Shown: positions 9,126-19,096 of the stretch, in pieces
Layout of the letters: each line of letters begins with the position of its first letter
Position numbering within the stretch: position 1 is the stretch's first letter
The notes under the pieces: generated by a model
The model's input: only the letters and a program-made list of their open reading frames with translations
What the model was told of the DNA's origin: nothing
The model's database searches: none
Translations under genes and position numbers: made by a program
DNA from: Vibrio inusitatus
Lineage (GTDB): Bacteria; Pseudomonadota; Gammaproteobacteria; Enterobacterales; Vibrionaceae
Reading direction: 5' to 3'
Length of the DNA stretch: 64,000 nt
Assembly (NCBI GenBank): GCA_024346935.1
Contig: AP024878.1
Span: 1,240,001-1,304,000, forward strand

Positions 9126-11087
9126 CTACTTGGTCAGATCAATCTGATACAAAGCAAAGCCGCTTTCATCAGTGGCGACTTGCTTCATAGGGTATTGGCC
9201 TTTGTCTTTAATAAACTTCGCGGCTTTGTCACTTGGTGAGGTTTCAAAGCGAACATCAAGTTTGGTCGACGTCTTAACTGGAGCAAAACGCCAGTTGTTG
9301 TCTGCGCTTGGTGTGACTTCACCCTTGTCTTTACTTACTTGTGAAATGTAGTTGGCAACGATAGTACGGTTTTCATCAGGTGAATCGAACGCGATAAAGT
9401 CAGGGCCAGTGCCTGGGAAGCTGTTGCTGTAGGCGCGGTAGTTGTTGGTCGCAATGATGAAGTCTTGCTTCATATCGATTGCTTTACCTTGGTAACTAAG
9501 GCCAACAATACGTTCAGACTCAGGGTTGATTACTTTACAGCTTGCGTCGTATTTAGCAGGCTGTGTTACATCAATCTGATATTCAACACCATCAATCACG
9601 TCAAAATTATAGGTTCTGAAGTTATCCCAATCGATAAGGCCTTGTGGTTCAGTACTATTCATATCGATTTGATTAAATTGACCTGCACTACATTCCAGCC
9701 ATTCTTTAACCTCATTACCTGTCACCTTAAGTGCTACAAGCGTGTTCGGGTATAGATACAAGTCAGCTGCGTTACGGAAGGTTAGCTGGCCTGATTCTAC
9801 CTCGGTGAAGTTCGCTGGGTCGTTTTTGCGACCGCCTACTTTGAACGGTGCTGCCGCTGAAAGTACTGGCGTACCATCTAGATCTGGGTCGCCTTGAATA
9901 AAGCGCTCAACGTAATCTTTTTGTGCAAGATTGACGATTTGAATCGTTGGGTCGTCTTGCACCAGAGCAAGGAAGCTGTACATCACGTCGTTTGCTTTAC
10001 CAATAGGTTGGTTAACAAACTCACGTGTGCCTTTATGATCTTCTTCTAGTGCTTTAACAATATCAGCGTCAGGCTCGGCCAAGGACTTGTTGTTTGCAAC
10101 ATCAAAGATTGGACGCGCTTGGGATTGACCATCAGTCACTACCCATTTGCCCTCTTTTTGTGCCAGAGTCAGATCCATAACACCGACGTGGCTTCCCCAG
10201 CGGCCTGGCATTACTGCTGTTACGCCGTTGATTGTACCTTTCTCGTTATCAATGCCTTGAATGTTGTCAAAGCCTTTGCCTGGGAATACCGCATGAGAGT
10301 GGCCAAAGGCAATGGCATCAATACCTTTAACTTCGGATAGGTAGTAAGTTGAATTCTCAGCACCTTGTTTATACGGGTCTTGTGATACGCCAGAGTGAGG
10401 GATAGCAACGATGATATCAGCGCCTTCTTTCTTCATCTGAGGAACCAGCTTTTCAGCGGTTTCTTTGATGTCTTCAGCGTAAACACGACCTTCTAGGTTC
10501 TTCTTATCCCACACCATGATTTGCGGTGGTACAAAGCCGATGTAACCGACCTTAACTTTATGCGCCTTTCCATCGACATCAGTAAAGGTATGTTCTTTGA
10601 TGATGTATGGCTTAAATAGGTGCTCACCTGTTTTTTTGTCAAACACGTTAGCGCTGACATAAGGGAATTTAGCATCATTGATGGTTTCAAATAGAAACTC
10701 GAGGCCGTAGTTGAATTCGTGATTACCAATGTTACCTACGTCGTAATCAAGCTGATTCATGGCCTTGTAGACAGGGTGTACTTCACCCACTTTAATGCCT
10801 TTTGAGGCCATGTAGTCGCCCATAGGGCTGCCTTGAATAAGGTCACCATTGTCAACCAACACACTGTTGTTTACTTCGGCTCGAGCCTCTTTTACCAGAG
10901 TTGCAGCGCGTGTCAGACCGATTTTTTGAGATGGAGAATCTTTGTAATAGTCATAATCCATGACATTGGTGTGAATGTCGGTCGTTTCGATAATACGAAG
11001 CTTAATGGTGTCTGCCATAACAGGGCCAGCCATTGCTAGCATGCCACCTAAAACGGCCAGTGAAATTGGTTTGATTGAGGTTCTCAT
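9126..11087 (-). CDS. cpdB: 2',3'-cyclic-nucleotide 2'-phosphodiesterase / 3'-nucleotidase, periplasmic
   Basis: 653-aa bifunctional enzyme that hydrolyses 2',3'-cyclic nucleotides and 3'-nucleotides in the periplasm to supply nucleosides and phosphate. A Sec signal peptide ([15 protein letters not shown]...AGPVMA) is cleaved before DTIKLRI. The N-terminal metallophosphatase domain has [32 protein letters not shown] and [10 protein letters not shown]. The C-terminal 5'-nucleotidase substrate domain contains FAPVKT and [12 protein letters not shown]. The ATG at 11087 is preferred to GTG 11099 because GGAG is placed 6 nt before it and the signal peptide then starts correctly. Length agrees with E. 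coli CpdB (647). Monocistronic. Confidence 0.95.
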   Translation of the reverse strand: MRTSIKPISLAVLGGMLAMAGPVMADTIKLRIIETTDIHTNVMDYDYYKDSPSQKIGLTRAATLVKEARAEVNNSVLVDNGDLIQGSPMGDYMASKGIKVGEVHPVYKAMNQLDYDVGNIGNHEFNYGLEFLFETINDAKFPYVSANVFDKKTGEHLFKPYIIKEHTFTDVDGKAHKVKVGYIGFVPPQIMVWDKKNLEGRVYAEDIKETAEKLVPQMKKEGADIIVAIPHSGVSQDPYKQGAENSTYYLSEVKGIDAIAFGHSHAVFPGKGFDNIQGIDNEKGTINGVTAVMPGRWGSHVGVMDLTLAQKEGKWVVTDGQSQARPIFDVANNKSLAEPDADIVKALEEDHKGTREFVNQPIGKANDVMYSFLALVQDDPTIQIVNLAQKDYVERFIQGDPDLDGTPVLSAAAPFKVGGRKNDPANFTEVESGQLTFRNAADLYLYPNTLVALKVTGNEVKEWLECSAGQFNQIDMNSTEPQGLIDWDNFRTYNFDVIDGVEYQIDVTQPAKYDASCKVINPESERIVGLSYQGKAIDMKQDFIIATNNYRAYSNSFPGTGPDFIAFDSPDENRTIVANYISQVSKDKGEVTPSADNNWRFAPVKTSTKLDVRFETSPSDKAAKFIKDKGQYPMKQVATDESGFALYQIDLTK

Positions 11088-11195
11088 TGTGCGCTCCACG
11101 CCAAAAGAGTGATAAACGCGCTAAATGTAACAAATTGAAAGGAACTGAGTGTAAATTAGCGTTGATAGGTCGCCATCTTATTGCAATTCTGCGAC

Positions 11196-12122
11196 CTATC
11201 TCACGACTCGCTCAGCGTGTTGAACGTCGAACTTACGTAAGTATCTAGGCAACATAGTTTCATTGCCTAAAATGCCACCTTGATGAACGTACAGCACGCT
11301 GATTTCTGGATTCTCATCCATCCACGGCAGTAGGCAATTCCACATGTAAGGATCATACAAAAGGTCAAATTCGACATGGGTAGCCTTCTCTAGTTTTTGC
11401 CAAATGCGGAATTCGCTTTCATACAACTTGCCAAAATGGTGTTTGTAATGGGTAGACAAGACGGTAGGAAAGTCCGTTGCGCCAAGTTCTTCCCACTGAG
11501 CCTGAAGATACTCTTCACCGCCAACGCAGGCGCATGTGAGCACTGGAATTTCATGTTGTTTCAGATGCTTATGTAGATAGAGTGCGGTAGTGCCTGTGCC
11601 AGAGGGAAGGGCAATAGCAAACTTTTGATTAGGGCGATAGCGCGTCCAGGTGAGCAATTCGCTGGCGAGCCCTTTAATGCCCTCCTCTGATAGATAAGAG
11701 CGGCCGCCTTCGGGTATGACTAAGCAGTTCGCCTCGGGTTGTCTTATCTGTTGAATGTATTGTGCAGGATGCATATCTTCTGAAAAGGCATTGTCACACT
11801 CAATGATGTGAGCACCCAACTCTAAAGCACCTCTATAGTTACCTTGGGGATTGTCTTTTAGCCACTGAGGAATACGTTGAACGTAGAATTCCAACTTCCA
11901 CTTTTTGATTTTACATAGTGCGGCCAAAGAGTAGAGAGAGTTTGCTTGTATGGATCCGTAACCGATAAGGGTATCGATACCAGCATAGTTTCCTTGTAAC
12001 AACTGCATGAATTTTCTCGCTTTATTGCCAGAAAAATGTTGATGTAGTTGATCATCGCGTTTTAAATAAAAACAATGGTCGCGAAAGATATGTTGTGTAA
12101 CTGGACTAGTATCAAGTTTCAT
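11196..12122 (-). CDS. PLP-dependent ACC deaminase / D-cysteine desulfhydrase family protein
   Basis: 308-aa fold-type II PLP enzyme. The N-terminal KRDDQLHQHFSGNKARKF carries the Schiff-base lysine in the SGNKxRK motif of the ACC deaminase/D-cysteine desulfhydrase group. Further family segments are GYGSIQANSLYSLAALC and the phosphate-binding ALPSGTGTTALYL. The precise substrate (1-aminocyclopropane-1-carboxylate, D-cysteine, or another beta-substituted amino acid) cannot be settled from sequence; marine gamma-proteobacterial members are usually annotated only to family. Monocistronic, divergent from the GtrA gene, 123 bp apart. Confidence 0.85.
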   Translation of the reverse strand: MKLDTSPVTQHIFRDHCFYLKRDDQLHQHFSGNKARKFMQLLQGNYAGIDTLIGYGSIQANSLYSLAALCKIKKWKLEFYVQRIPQWLKDNPQGNYRGALELGAHIIECDNAFSEDMHPAQYIQQIRQPEANCLVIPEGGRSYLSEEGIKGLASELLTWTRYRPNQKFAIALPSGTGTTALYLHKHLKQHEIPVLTCACVGGEEYLQAQWEELGATDFPTVLSTHYKHHFGKLYESEFRIWQKLEKATHVEFDLLYDPYMWNCLLPWMDENPEISVLYVHQGGILGNETMLPRYLRKFDVQHAERVVR

Positions 12123-12245
12123 AGGTCTGCTTAGCGATCGTTATACGGCTAGTCGAATCAGAAAAAGTCGGTCATCTTAGTGTTATTTGACACTTAAACC
12201 AAGATGATTTGCTCACATAAATACGAATTTATATAAGGGTATGGA

Positions 12246-12626
12246 ATGAGAAACGGACGCTTTTGGCGTTTTGCTAAAGTAGGGGCCGTAGGTTTTGTGA
12301 TAGATGTTTTAGTGTTCTCGATATTAGTTTACGGGTTTGGCTTCCCTACCATGCTATCGCGAGTGCTTTCATTTATCGTCGCTGCCACCACTACTTGGCT
12401 CGGTAATCGCTTGTATACATTCAAGAGTACTTCAGCACGTTTTGGTCAATGGAAGCGTTTCTTTCTCGCGGCTTGCATCTCCATGTTGCCTAACCTTATT
12501 TTGTTCAAAGGCATATTACTTTTTCTCGGTGAAAGCCCATTCACTCATATTATTGCATTTGTCTGTGGAGTAGCCGCTGGCCTAGTGAGCAATTATTTGT
12601 TGAGTGCTAGGTGGGTATTTAGATAA
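12246..12626 (+). CDS. GtrA family membrane protein
   Basis: 126-aa protein with four predicted membrane helices, starting FAKVGAVGFVIDVLVFSILV, the signature of GtrA. Conserved GNRLYTFKS after helix 2 and the C-terminal SNYLLSARWVFR also fit. GtrA proteins act in translocation of polyprenyl-linked sugars across the inner membrane, for lipopolysaccharide or other glycan modification. No glycosyltransferase partner (GtrB) lies beside it, so the sugar and target are unknown. The start ATG follows GGGTATGGA. Confidence 0.9.
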   Translation: MRNGRFWRFAKVGAVGFVIDVLVFSILVYGFGFPTMLSRVLSFIVAATTTWLGNRLYTFKSTSARFGQWKRFFLAACISMLPNLILFKGILLFLGESPFTHIIAFVCGVAAGLVSNYLLSARWVFR

Positions 12627-12650
12627 AAAAGGGTCGCAAAATGCGACCCT
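12625..12650 (-). terminator. Terminator between convergent GtrA and POT genes
   Basis: 9-bp stem AGGGTCGCA / TGCGACCCT with a 3-nt loop at 12630-12650. On the minus strand six Ts follow, so it is the intrinsic terminator of the peptide transporter gene; it may slow plus-strand transcripts too. Confidence 0.85.
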
Positions 12651-12662
12651 AGAATCGATAGA

Positions 12663-14054
12663 TTATGCTGGAATAGTTTGTACGTCTTGTACTTTGTCTT
12701 TCGTAGTGTCAGGTTTGCTTTCTGCACCATGCATCCATTTAACAAGGGTATTCGACATAAACAGTAAAATAATGCCCGAGATGGTTGCCGCTACTGCAAT
12801 ACCGCCAAAGATAGACATAGCACCATAATCACCCACGTGAGACCCAATAAAGCCTGCAACGTAGTTAGCAATTGCGTTAAAGCCAAACCATGCGCCCATT
12901 AACAATGATGCTAAACGAAGCGGAGCAAGTTTTGTCACCATAGACAAGCCGATTGGAGAGATACAAAGTTCACCTAAGGTGTGGAAGAAGAATGCGCCTA
13001 CCAACCAGAACATCGAGGTCTTTACGGTCTCATCTCCACCTTGCTGTAATACGGCACCTACCATAAATAAGAAACCAACGGCTAGGAAGAACAGAGCTAG
13101 AGCGAATTTTACCGGGGAACTAGGCTCGCGCTTTCCAAGTTTCACCCATATCGCTGCCAAAAGTGGTGCGAGTAACATGATGAAGAATGGATTGAGAGAT
13201 TGGAACCAAGCAGCAGGGACTTCAAAGCTACCTAACATGCGGTCTGTATATTGCTGAGTGTAGATGTTCATCAAGCCACCAGCTTGCTCAAAACCTGCCC
13301 AGAATACGATAACAAAAAGGCCCAACACCATGATTACTTTGAGGCGGTCAGTCTCTTGTTTAGTCAAAGGGGCTTTTTGGTTTTTGCTATTTTTTTGTTG
13401 TGCAAGTTTAGCCGCGGGTACAGTACCTATCTTACCAAGCCAAGAATGCCCAAGACTGATCTGAAGCACCACGCTCAGTATCATACCGATACCGGCAACA
13501 AGGAAACCTGCGTTCCAGCCGTAAGAGTTCGCAACACTACCTGCAACAACACCTGCGATAAGTGCACCAAGATTGATACCCATGTAGAAGATAGTAAATG
13601 CGCCATCACGACGGTTATCACCTTCTTCGTATAGGTCACCAACCATAGTTGAGATGTTTGGCTTGAATAGGCCATTACCTAAGATGAGTAGCGTAAGACC
13701 AAAATAGAATGTGGTATGGATATCCAGTCCAAATGCATGGTTAGGTAATGCCAGAGAAAACTGACCGAGTGCCATTAACACACCACCAATGAGAACAGAT
13801 TTACGCTGTCCTAAGAAGTTATCTGCAATCCAGCCACCAATAAGAGGGGTAATGTAAACTAGGCCAGTATAGATACCATAAAGATCAAGCGCTTCTTTAG
13901 TACTCCAGCCGAGACCGCCATTAAGAGTGGTATCTGTAAGATAAAGAACAAGAATTGCACGCATTGCGTAATAAGAAAATCGTTCCCATAGCTCGGTGCT
14001 AAATAGGAGAAATAGACCGCGCGGATGGCCTAAAATGTTTTTTTGAATAGTCAT
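12663..14054 (-). CDS. POT/PTR family proton-coupled oligopeptide symporter
   Basis: 463-aa inner membrane transporter with about 12-14 helices that imports di- and tripeptides with protons. The ExxER motif is in helix 1 (FSTELWERFSYYAMRAIL). The two PTR2 signatures are clear: GLVYITPLIGGWIADNFLGQ and the FYMGINLGALIAG block. GNGLFKPNISTMVGDLY and GELCISPIGLSMVTKLAP are also conserved. It belongs with the Dtp proteins of E. coli, but which paralogue it matches cannot be decided here. Monocistronic, with a 324-bp upstream region. Confidence 0.93.
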   Translation of the reverse strand: MTIQKNILGHPRGLFLLFSTELWERFSYYAMRAILVLYLTDTTLNGGLGWSTKEALDLYGIYTGLVYITPLIGGWIADNFLGQRKSVLIGGVLMALGQFSLALPNHAFGLDIHTTFYFGLTLLILGNGLFKPNISTMVGDLYEEGDNRRDGAFTIFYMGINLGALIAGVVAGSVANSYGWNAGFLVAGIGMILSVVLQISLGHSWLGKIGTVPAAKLAQQKNSKNQKAPLTKQETDRLKVIMVLGLFVIVFWAGFEQAGGLMNIYTQQYTDRMLGSFEVPAAWFQSLNPFFIMLLAPLLAAIWVKLGKREPSSPVKFALALFFLAVGFLFMVGAVLQQGGDETVKTSMFWLVGAFFFHTLGELCISPIGLSMVTKLAPLRLASLLMGAWFGFNAIANYVAGFIGSHVGDYGAMSIFGGIAVAATISGIILLFMSNTLVKWMHGAESKPDTTKDKVQDVQTIPA

Positions 14055-14317
14055 TGTTGTGTCTGTATATAGTTGTTTTAGTATGAACGCGGTTAGGTAT
14101 ACAGGGATGAAGCTTTCACATCAATGACTGTAAATTGCATTAAATATGCACATTTACTGATTAAGTTATTGTTTTAGAGAGATTAATTTACGTAAATAGC
14201 ACGCAAATCACGTGCTGGAAAGTAATTTTCCATTTTTGACGGTCAATATTCACTATTTTTGGGAAATAGCTGAAATATCATGGTGTTGCATTCATTTAGT
14301 GTGATTTTAGACAAACG
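14055..14317. promoter_or_regulatory. Upstream region of the POT transporter gene
   Basis: Non-coding stretch between the POT start and the sstT terminator. It holds a 12-bp palindrome ATTTACGTAAAT (14186-14197), directly followed by an inverted repeat AGCACG / CGTGCT (14198-14216), both plausible regulator sites. No riboswitch was recognised. Confidence 0.4.
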
Positions 14318-14340
14318 AAAGGCCGGATTAACCGGCCTTT
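14318..14340 (-). terminator. Intrinsic terminator of sstT
   Basis: Stem AAAGGCCGG / CCGGCCTTT with a 5-nt loop, followed on the minus strand by a T-rich stretch (CGTTTGT). It lies 39 bp after the sstT stop. Confidence 0.85.
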
Positions 14341-14378
14341 GATAGCTCTAACTTATACAGCATCAGCGCTGTGATTGG

Positions 14379-15596
14379 TTAAGCTTGTTCTTTAGCATGT
14401 TCAGAACGACAAACAGCGGCAGTGAATACCACGTCTGTTGAACTGTTTAGTGCAGTTTCTGCAGAATCTTGGATCACACCGATAATGAAGCCTACTGCTA
14501 CAACTTGCATTGCAACTTCATTTGGAATACCGAATAGACTACATGCTAGAGGGATAAGCAGTAGTGAACCGCCCGCAACACCTGATGCACCACATGCAGA
14601 AACGGCAGCGATAAGGCTAAGCAGGATAGCAGATAGGATATCTACTTGAATGCCCAGCGTATGCACTGCTGCAAGCGTTAGCACTGTGATAGTGATCGCT
14701 GCGCCACCCATGTTGATGGTTGCACCTAGTGGGATTGATACCGAGTAAGTATCTTCGTCTAGTTTTAGCTTTTCACACAACGCCATGTTTACAGGAATGT
14801 TTGCCGCACTTGAACGGGTGAAGAAGGCTGTAACGCCACTTTCACGTAAACACTGAAGCACTAGTGGGTATGGGTTTTGCTTAGTCTTAACCCAAACGAT
14901 GATTGGGTTAACCACTAGAGCGATAATTGCCATTGCACTTAATAGAACAAATAGTAGATTCGCGTAGCCCAAAAGTGCACTGAAGCCGGTAGTTGCAAAT
15001 GTTGCAGCAACCAGACCGAAGATACCAAATGGCGCTAGACGGATAATAAAGCGAACAATTTGTGATACGCCGTGACTAAGGTCTTCAAAGACTGCTTTAG
15101 TCGTGTCAGAAGCATGGTGAAGCGCAAGGCCAAGACCAATACCCCAAGCAAGAATACCAATGTAGTTGGCATCCATTAGTGCATGAACTGGGTTGTCGAC
15201 GATTTTAAAGAGAAGCGTGTGTAGAACCTCTGCAATTCCTTGACGAGGGGTCGCACCTGTCGCACTATCAACAAGAGTTAAGGTCGTTGGGAAAGCAAAG
15301 CTAAGCAGAACAGCGGTGATCGCAGCCAAAAAGGTACCAATTAAATACAGAATGACGATCGGACGCATGTAGGTATGTTGGTTTTTCTTTTGGTTGGCAA
15401 TAGACGCTGCCACCAAGATAAATACCAATATAGGAGCAACAGCCTTTAAAGCACCAACAAACAGACTACCGAGCAGTCCTACGCTGGTGGCAGTAGAAGG
15501 AGAAGCAACAGCTAGAAGGGCGCCGGCAACGATACCGACTAAGATTTGCATGACAAGGTTGCCCTTGGCCATACGGGCGATGAATGTGTTTTGCAT
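14379..15596 (-). CDS. sstT: Serine/threonine:sodium symporter SstT
   Basis: 405-aa member of the dicarboxylate/amino acid:cation symporter family that imports L-serine and L-threonine with sodium across the inner membrane. It has the family's re-entrant loop segments: [19 protein letters not shown] and [17 protein letters not shown], then a serine/glycine-rich loop ([19 protein letters not shown]). The start at 15596 ([18 protein letters not shown]) is chosen because SstT proteins begin this way and a GGAT site precedes it; the upstream in-frame start at 15629 falls inside a leader hairpin. Length fits the family (about 404-414). Confidence 0.95.
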   Translation of the reverse strand: MQNTFIARMAKGNLVMQILVGIVAGALLAVASPSTATSVGLLGSLFVGALKAVAPILVFILVAASIANQKKNQHTYMRPIVILYLIGTFLAAITAVLLSFAFPTTLTLVDSATGATPRQGIAEVLHTLLFKIVDNPVHALMDANYIGILAWGIGLGLALHHASDTTKAVFEDLSHGVSQIVRFIIRLAPFGIFGLVAATFATTGFSALLGYANLLFVLLSAMAIIALVVNPIIVWVKTKQNPYPLVLQCLRESGVTAFFTRSSAANIPVNMALCEKLKLDEDTYSVSIPLGATINMGGAAITITVLTLAAVHTLGIQVDILSAILLSLIAAVSACGASGVAGGSLLLIPLACSLFGIPNEVAMQVVAVGFIIGVIQDSAETALNSSTDVVFTAAVCRSEHAKEQA

Positions 15597-15730
15597 AATA
15601 TATCCATATAACTGGGATGAGAAAGCCACTCCCAGATTTTTTATAAGTTATAAAACGTTGGCTTAAACGCTTTTGGGACTTGCTGACCTCTTGAGAGTAA
15701 TTGTAATTAAAGGTCAGCAACACCTAGTAT
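15597..15730 (-). promoter_or_regulatory. Structured 5' leader of sstT
   Basis: Two inverted repeats precede sstT on the minus strand: TTGCTGACCT / AGGTCAGCAA (15680-15689 with 15711-15720, 21-nt loop) and CTGGGA / TCCCAG (15612-15635) ending 15 nt before the start codon. They could form a regulatory leader or be operators. No known riboswitch consensus was recognised. Confidence 0.4.
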
Positions 15731-16009
15731 AAAACGATGAATCTCAATGTCTAGTGGATAATCGCTTGCATTGGTGGTTTTTTAGCTTTCTGTAATGCAG
15801 GTCGTTAACAATTTAGGTTTATTTGTAACATTTAGAGGGTGGGGCGGGATAAAAAGTAAGGTGTGGTGCGCAGAGTGATAGGTGCATAAGCTCCCAGGCG
15901 ATTATTAAACGAAAAGCGATGAGACCGTTATTTGCGCTAACCGTCATTCTGATTTTCATTAGAATGACGGTTAGCAGCTGAGCACATTGTATATCGCATG
16001 CGGCTTAGC
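15731..16009. other. Intergenic region with long hairpin, sstT to RND operon end
   Basis: No coding sequence. The main element is a perfect 15-bp stem GCTAACCGTCATTCT (15936-15950) with AGAATGACGGTTAGC (15961-15975) and a 10-nt loop. It lies beyond the RND stop but has no T-run on either strand. It contains the ATGACG motif of the dispersed hairpins. Confidence 0.6.
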
Positions 16010-19000
16010 TTAGTGCGATGTTACTGCCTCAGCTTTAGGCTTTTTTACCATCAATTTAAACATTGCTGGCACAAAGTAGAATGAAATAAGCGTTGTCAGT
16101 GTTGTTCCTCCAGCGATAGCGACGGCAAATGGTGGCCAGAAACCGCCTCCTCCAATAATGAGTGGGGTAAAGCCCCCTACTGTAGTGATGGTGGTTGAGG
16201 TTATATGTCGAGTACAACTCATCACTGCTGTCAGTATTGCGTCTTTGTCACCGGCGCATGCTTCTGGGCTGGCTTTAAGCTCGGCTAATATAACAATAGC
16301 AGCGTTAATCGCCAAGCCGACGATGCCTAGCATGGCAATGATGACGGTAAAGCCAAACGGGTAGTTGAAGAGGAACACCGATAGTATTCCAAGGCCTGCC
16401 GCAAGCCCTGCAACAGCGAAGATAATGCCACTTAACCTAAACGAGTTAAACGAAATCACCACCACCAAGATCATCAAGGTGATCACCATCGATAGGTTTG
16501 CAATCAGACTATTAACGGATTCATCGCGCTCTGCCGATTCACCACCAAACTCCATCCGATACCCGGAGGGTAAAGAATAGCTTTCTAGAGATTTTTGAAA
16601 TTCATTGAGTACGGTCTGTGGCAACACTCCAGACTCAAGATAACCTTCAATGGTATTCACTCGTTGCCCATCTCTTCTTGGGATTGCCCCTCGACTTGGC
16701 GTGAGTTTCAGTTCGGCAATGGTCGAGATGCTGATTCCGGTAGTGTACATCTCCGAGACAACCGGTAGTCTTAAATTACTCAAATGAGTAATGTTTTCTC
16801 TATTGGAATCTCCCACGCGCACACGTACTGGAATAGACTCGCTCGCTTCAATAATGCTTCCGCTCTCTCTACCCACTAGGGTAGCCTGCAAAAGATTGGC
16901 AAAATCACTTAACGCGAGGTTATTGAGCTTTGCAGTATCTTCATCAACATCAAGCCATACCTTAGGTGTGCCTGGCTGAAGTGTTTCTCTGGTGTGAGTA
17001 ACATGATTGGTATTGGCAAGTATTAATCTGATATCTTCACCAATCATTTTAAGTCTATCTAGATTCTCACCGTAAATTCTCAGTTCTATCGGCGCTTTGA
17101 ACGGAGGGCCTTGTTCTAGCTTACGCACCAAAATCTGAGCGTTAGGTACGCTTTGGCTAAGTTGACGTTGCAACTTCACAATAGCATTGTTCGCCGATTG
17201 GAACGTATCCATCTTCACCATCGCTTGCCCAAAGTAAGGTGCTTTGCTTTGTGAGGCTTGCAGGTTGTAATAAAAAGAAGGGAAGTTAGCTCCTAGTAGC
17301 CAGTTGACTTGTTCGACGCCCTCATACTCTCTAATAATGGCATCGACTTTCTTCGCAGCCTCTTCGGTAGCGTATATGCTTGCTTGAGGAGAGAGATACA
17401 CTTGCACCTCAAACATATCCCTATCCGATGGTGGGAAGAACTGTTCAGTTAATTGTGACATGCTGAGGTAGCCACCAACGGGAACCGTAATGACTAAGGC
17501 AATGGCGATTAACGGACGGCGAATGGCAAATGCCACAGTTTTTGAAAAAGAGCGAGTTAGTGCAGGAAAGTGCACACCTGTTTGATACCAGCGATTAGAC
17601 GATGTGTGACTCGGTAATATTTGAGCTGCGAAACCGGCAATAATAGTATGGGAAATAAGGTATGAACCCACTAGCGAGAACGAAACTGTTATCGCGATAG
17701 CGCCGACGAATTCACCACTCGCGCCGGGCATTAAGAAAATGGGAGCGAACGCCAATACTGTCGTTAGGGTGGAGCCTAATAAAGGTACCCATAGGTGCTC
17801 AATAGCCTTGAGTGCTGATTCGAGTTTTGCTTTACCCTGCAATCGGTAAGTCTGAATGGTATCTACCATAACCACTGCGTTATCAACCATTATGCCCAAT
17901 GCCACGATCAGTCCTGTTACTGACATTTGATTGATCGGGATCCCAGTGAACTTCATCAATACTAACGTAAGCATAGAAGTAAGAGGGAGAGCGATAGCAA
18001 CCATGATTGCGGCTCTAAAACCAAGGGTGAGCAGTAGCACTATCAAAATAATGCTAAAACCGAGTAGTAAACTGCCGCTTAATTCGGATAGTCGAGTTTC
18101 TGTATATCCTTGCTGATTGAAGAGGATATTGACCTTAATGTTGCTAGGCAGCTCTGCTTGATATTGTTCAATAAGGGCTTGCGCACGAGGGGTCCATTTG
18201 TCCACTCGCAGGTGAGATTGCATACGTGCGGCGACAATGACACCCGGCGCACCATCTATGACGGCAATTTGATCGGCAGGGGACTTTTGAGTGCGTTTTA
18301 CCGTTGCAATATCACCAAGTCGTACTCTATGCCCTTGTTCATCAATAGAAATAGGGACTTGCCGAATACGTTCGAGGGAGTTGAGTTCGGACGCGATTTC
18401 TAGACCAAAACGTGAATTACCGTTTACCAGTTCGCCAGCAGAGTTCTTTGCATCTGCGCCATCAAGGCTATCAGCTATGCTAGCACTAGAACCGCCCATA
18501 GCGACCACGCTATTGGTATCAAGGCTTACCAATACCTCTTCTTGTGGCATGCCGTATTCGTCAACAAACTCTGTACCAGAGAGCGAGCGTAAACGGGAAG
18601 CTAGCTCTTTGGCATAACGACCTAAAGTCAGTAGGTCGCTTTCGCCTTCTCCGTCCCATGTCAATGAAGTGATTAGAGTAAATGCGTAGGTGTGGTCGCT
18701 ATCAAGCTCTGGCGCTAAAGTGCCGTCTGGAAGAAAAGGAGTAACGTCAGAGAGCTTGTCGCGAGCTTTTGACCAGGTAGCATCAGGCTTAGTGATGTCG
18801 TCATTGAGCTCAATGTTAATAATAGAAACGCCAGGACGAGAAGTAGACGACAACAGTTTTACTTCACTGAGTTCGCGAAGTTTATTCTCTACTACTTCTG
18901 TCACTAGTGCTTCAACACGCTCTGCACTGGCACCTGGGAATGTGGTTGTGACATTGGCAAAGCGATTACTAATAATCGGGTCTTCTGCTCTTGGTGAGGT

Positions 19001-19087
19001 ATTTAAAGCCGAAAAACCGCTGACCAGCAAAAATGTAGTCATTAATACAAGTAAACGGGTGTTGGATATGATATTTGCAATTTTCAT
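16010..19087 (-). CDS. RND family efflux transporter permease
   Basis: 1025-aa inner membrane pump of the HAE-type RND superfamily, 12 predicted helices with two large periplasmic loops (after helix 1 and helix 7). Family marks: an early PGASAERVEALVTEVVENKL block, TM2-4 from LLLGFSIILIVLLLTLGF to ALGIMVDNAVVMVD, and the TM10-12 block from FAVAGLAAG to IGGGGFWPPF. The AcrB proton relay is not conserved: AcrB's Asp-Asp pair is here Asp402-Asn403 and the TM10 lysine position reads Asn928 (GLAINAAI). It is translated just after the MFP gene (9-bp gap). No outer-membrane channel gene is adjacent, so a TolC elsewhere is implied. Substrate unknown. Confidence 0.92.
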   Translation of the reverse strand: MKIANIISNTRLLVLMTTFLLVSGFSALNTSPRAEDPIISNRFANVTTTFPGASAERVEALVTEVVENKLRELSEVKLLSSTSRPGVSIINIELNDDITKPDATWSKARDKLSDVTPFLPDGTLAPELDSDHTYAFTLITSLTWDGEGESDLLTLGRYAKELASRLRSLSGTEFVDEYGMPQEEVLVSLDTNSVVAMGGSSASIADSLDGADAKNSAGELVNGNSRFGLEIASELNSLERIRQVPISIDEQGHRVRLGDIATVKRTQKSPADQIAVIDGAPGVIVAARMQSHLRVDKWTPRAQALIEQYQAELPSNIKVNILFNQQGYTETRLSELSGSLLLGFSIILIVLLLTLGFRAAIMVAIALPLTSMLTLVLMKFTGIPINQMSVTGLIVALGIMVDNAVVMVDTIQTYRLQGKAKLESALKAIEHLWVPLLGSTLTTVLAFAPIFLMPGASGEFVGAIAITVSFSLVGSYLISHTIIAGFAAQILPSHTSSNRWYQTGVHFPALTRSFSKTVAFAIRRPLIAIALVITVPVGGYLSMSQLTEQFFPPSDRDMFEVQVYLSPQASIYATEEAAKKVDAIIREYEGVEQVNWLLGANFPSFYYNLQASQSKAPYFGQAMVKMDTFQSANNAIVKLQRQLSQSVPNAQILVRKLEQGPPFKAPIELRIYGENLDRLKMIGEDIRLILANTNHVTHTRETLQPGTPKVWLDVDEDTAKLNNLALSDFANLLQATLVGRESGSIIEASESIPVRVRVGDSNRENITHLSNLRLPVVSEMYTTGISISTIAELKLTPSRGAIPRRDGQRVNTIEGYLESGVLPQTVLNEFQKSLESYSLPSGYRMEFGGESAERDESVNSLIANLSMVITLMILVVVISFNSFRLSGIIFAVAGLAAGLGILSVFLFNYPFGFTVIIAMLGIVGLAINAAIVILAELKASPEACAGDKDAILTAVMSCTRHITSTTITTVGGFTPLIIGGGGFWPPFAVAIAGGTTLTTLISFYFVPAMFKLMVKKPKAEAVTSH

Positions 19088-19096
19088 ATTCTATCC

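Noticed and set aside
12337..12828. Plus-strand frames overlapping gtrA and the end of the POT gene.
   Set aside because: Frame shadows of GtrA and the POT transporter; no independent ribosome site.
15597..15730. sstT leader as a lysine or glycine riboswitch.
   Set aside because: The conserved core sequences of those riboswitches are not visible; only generic inverted repeats are.
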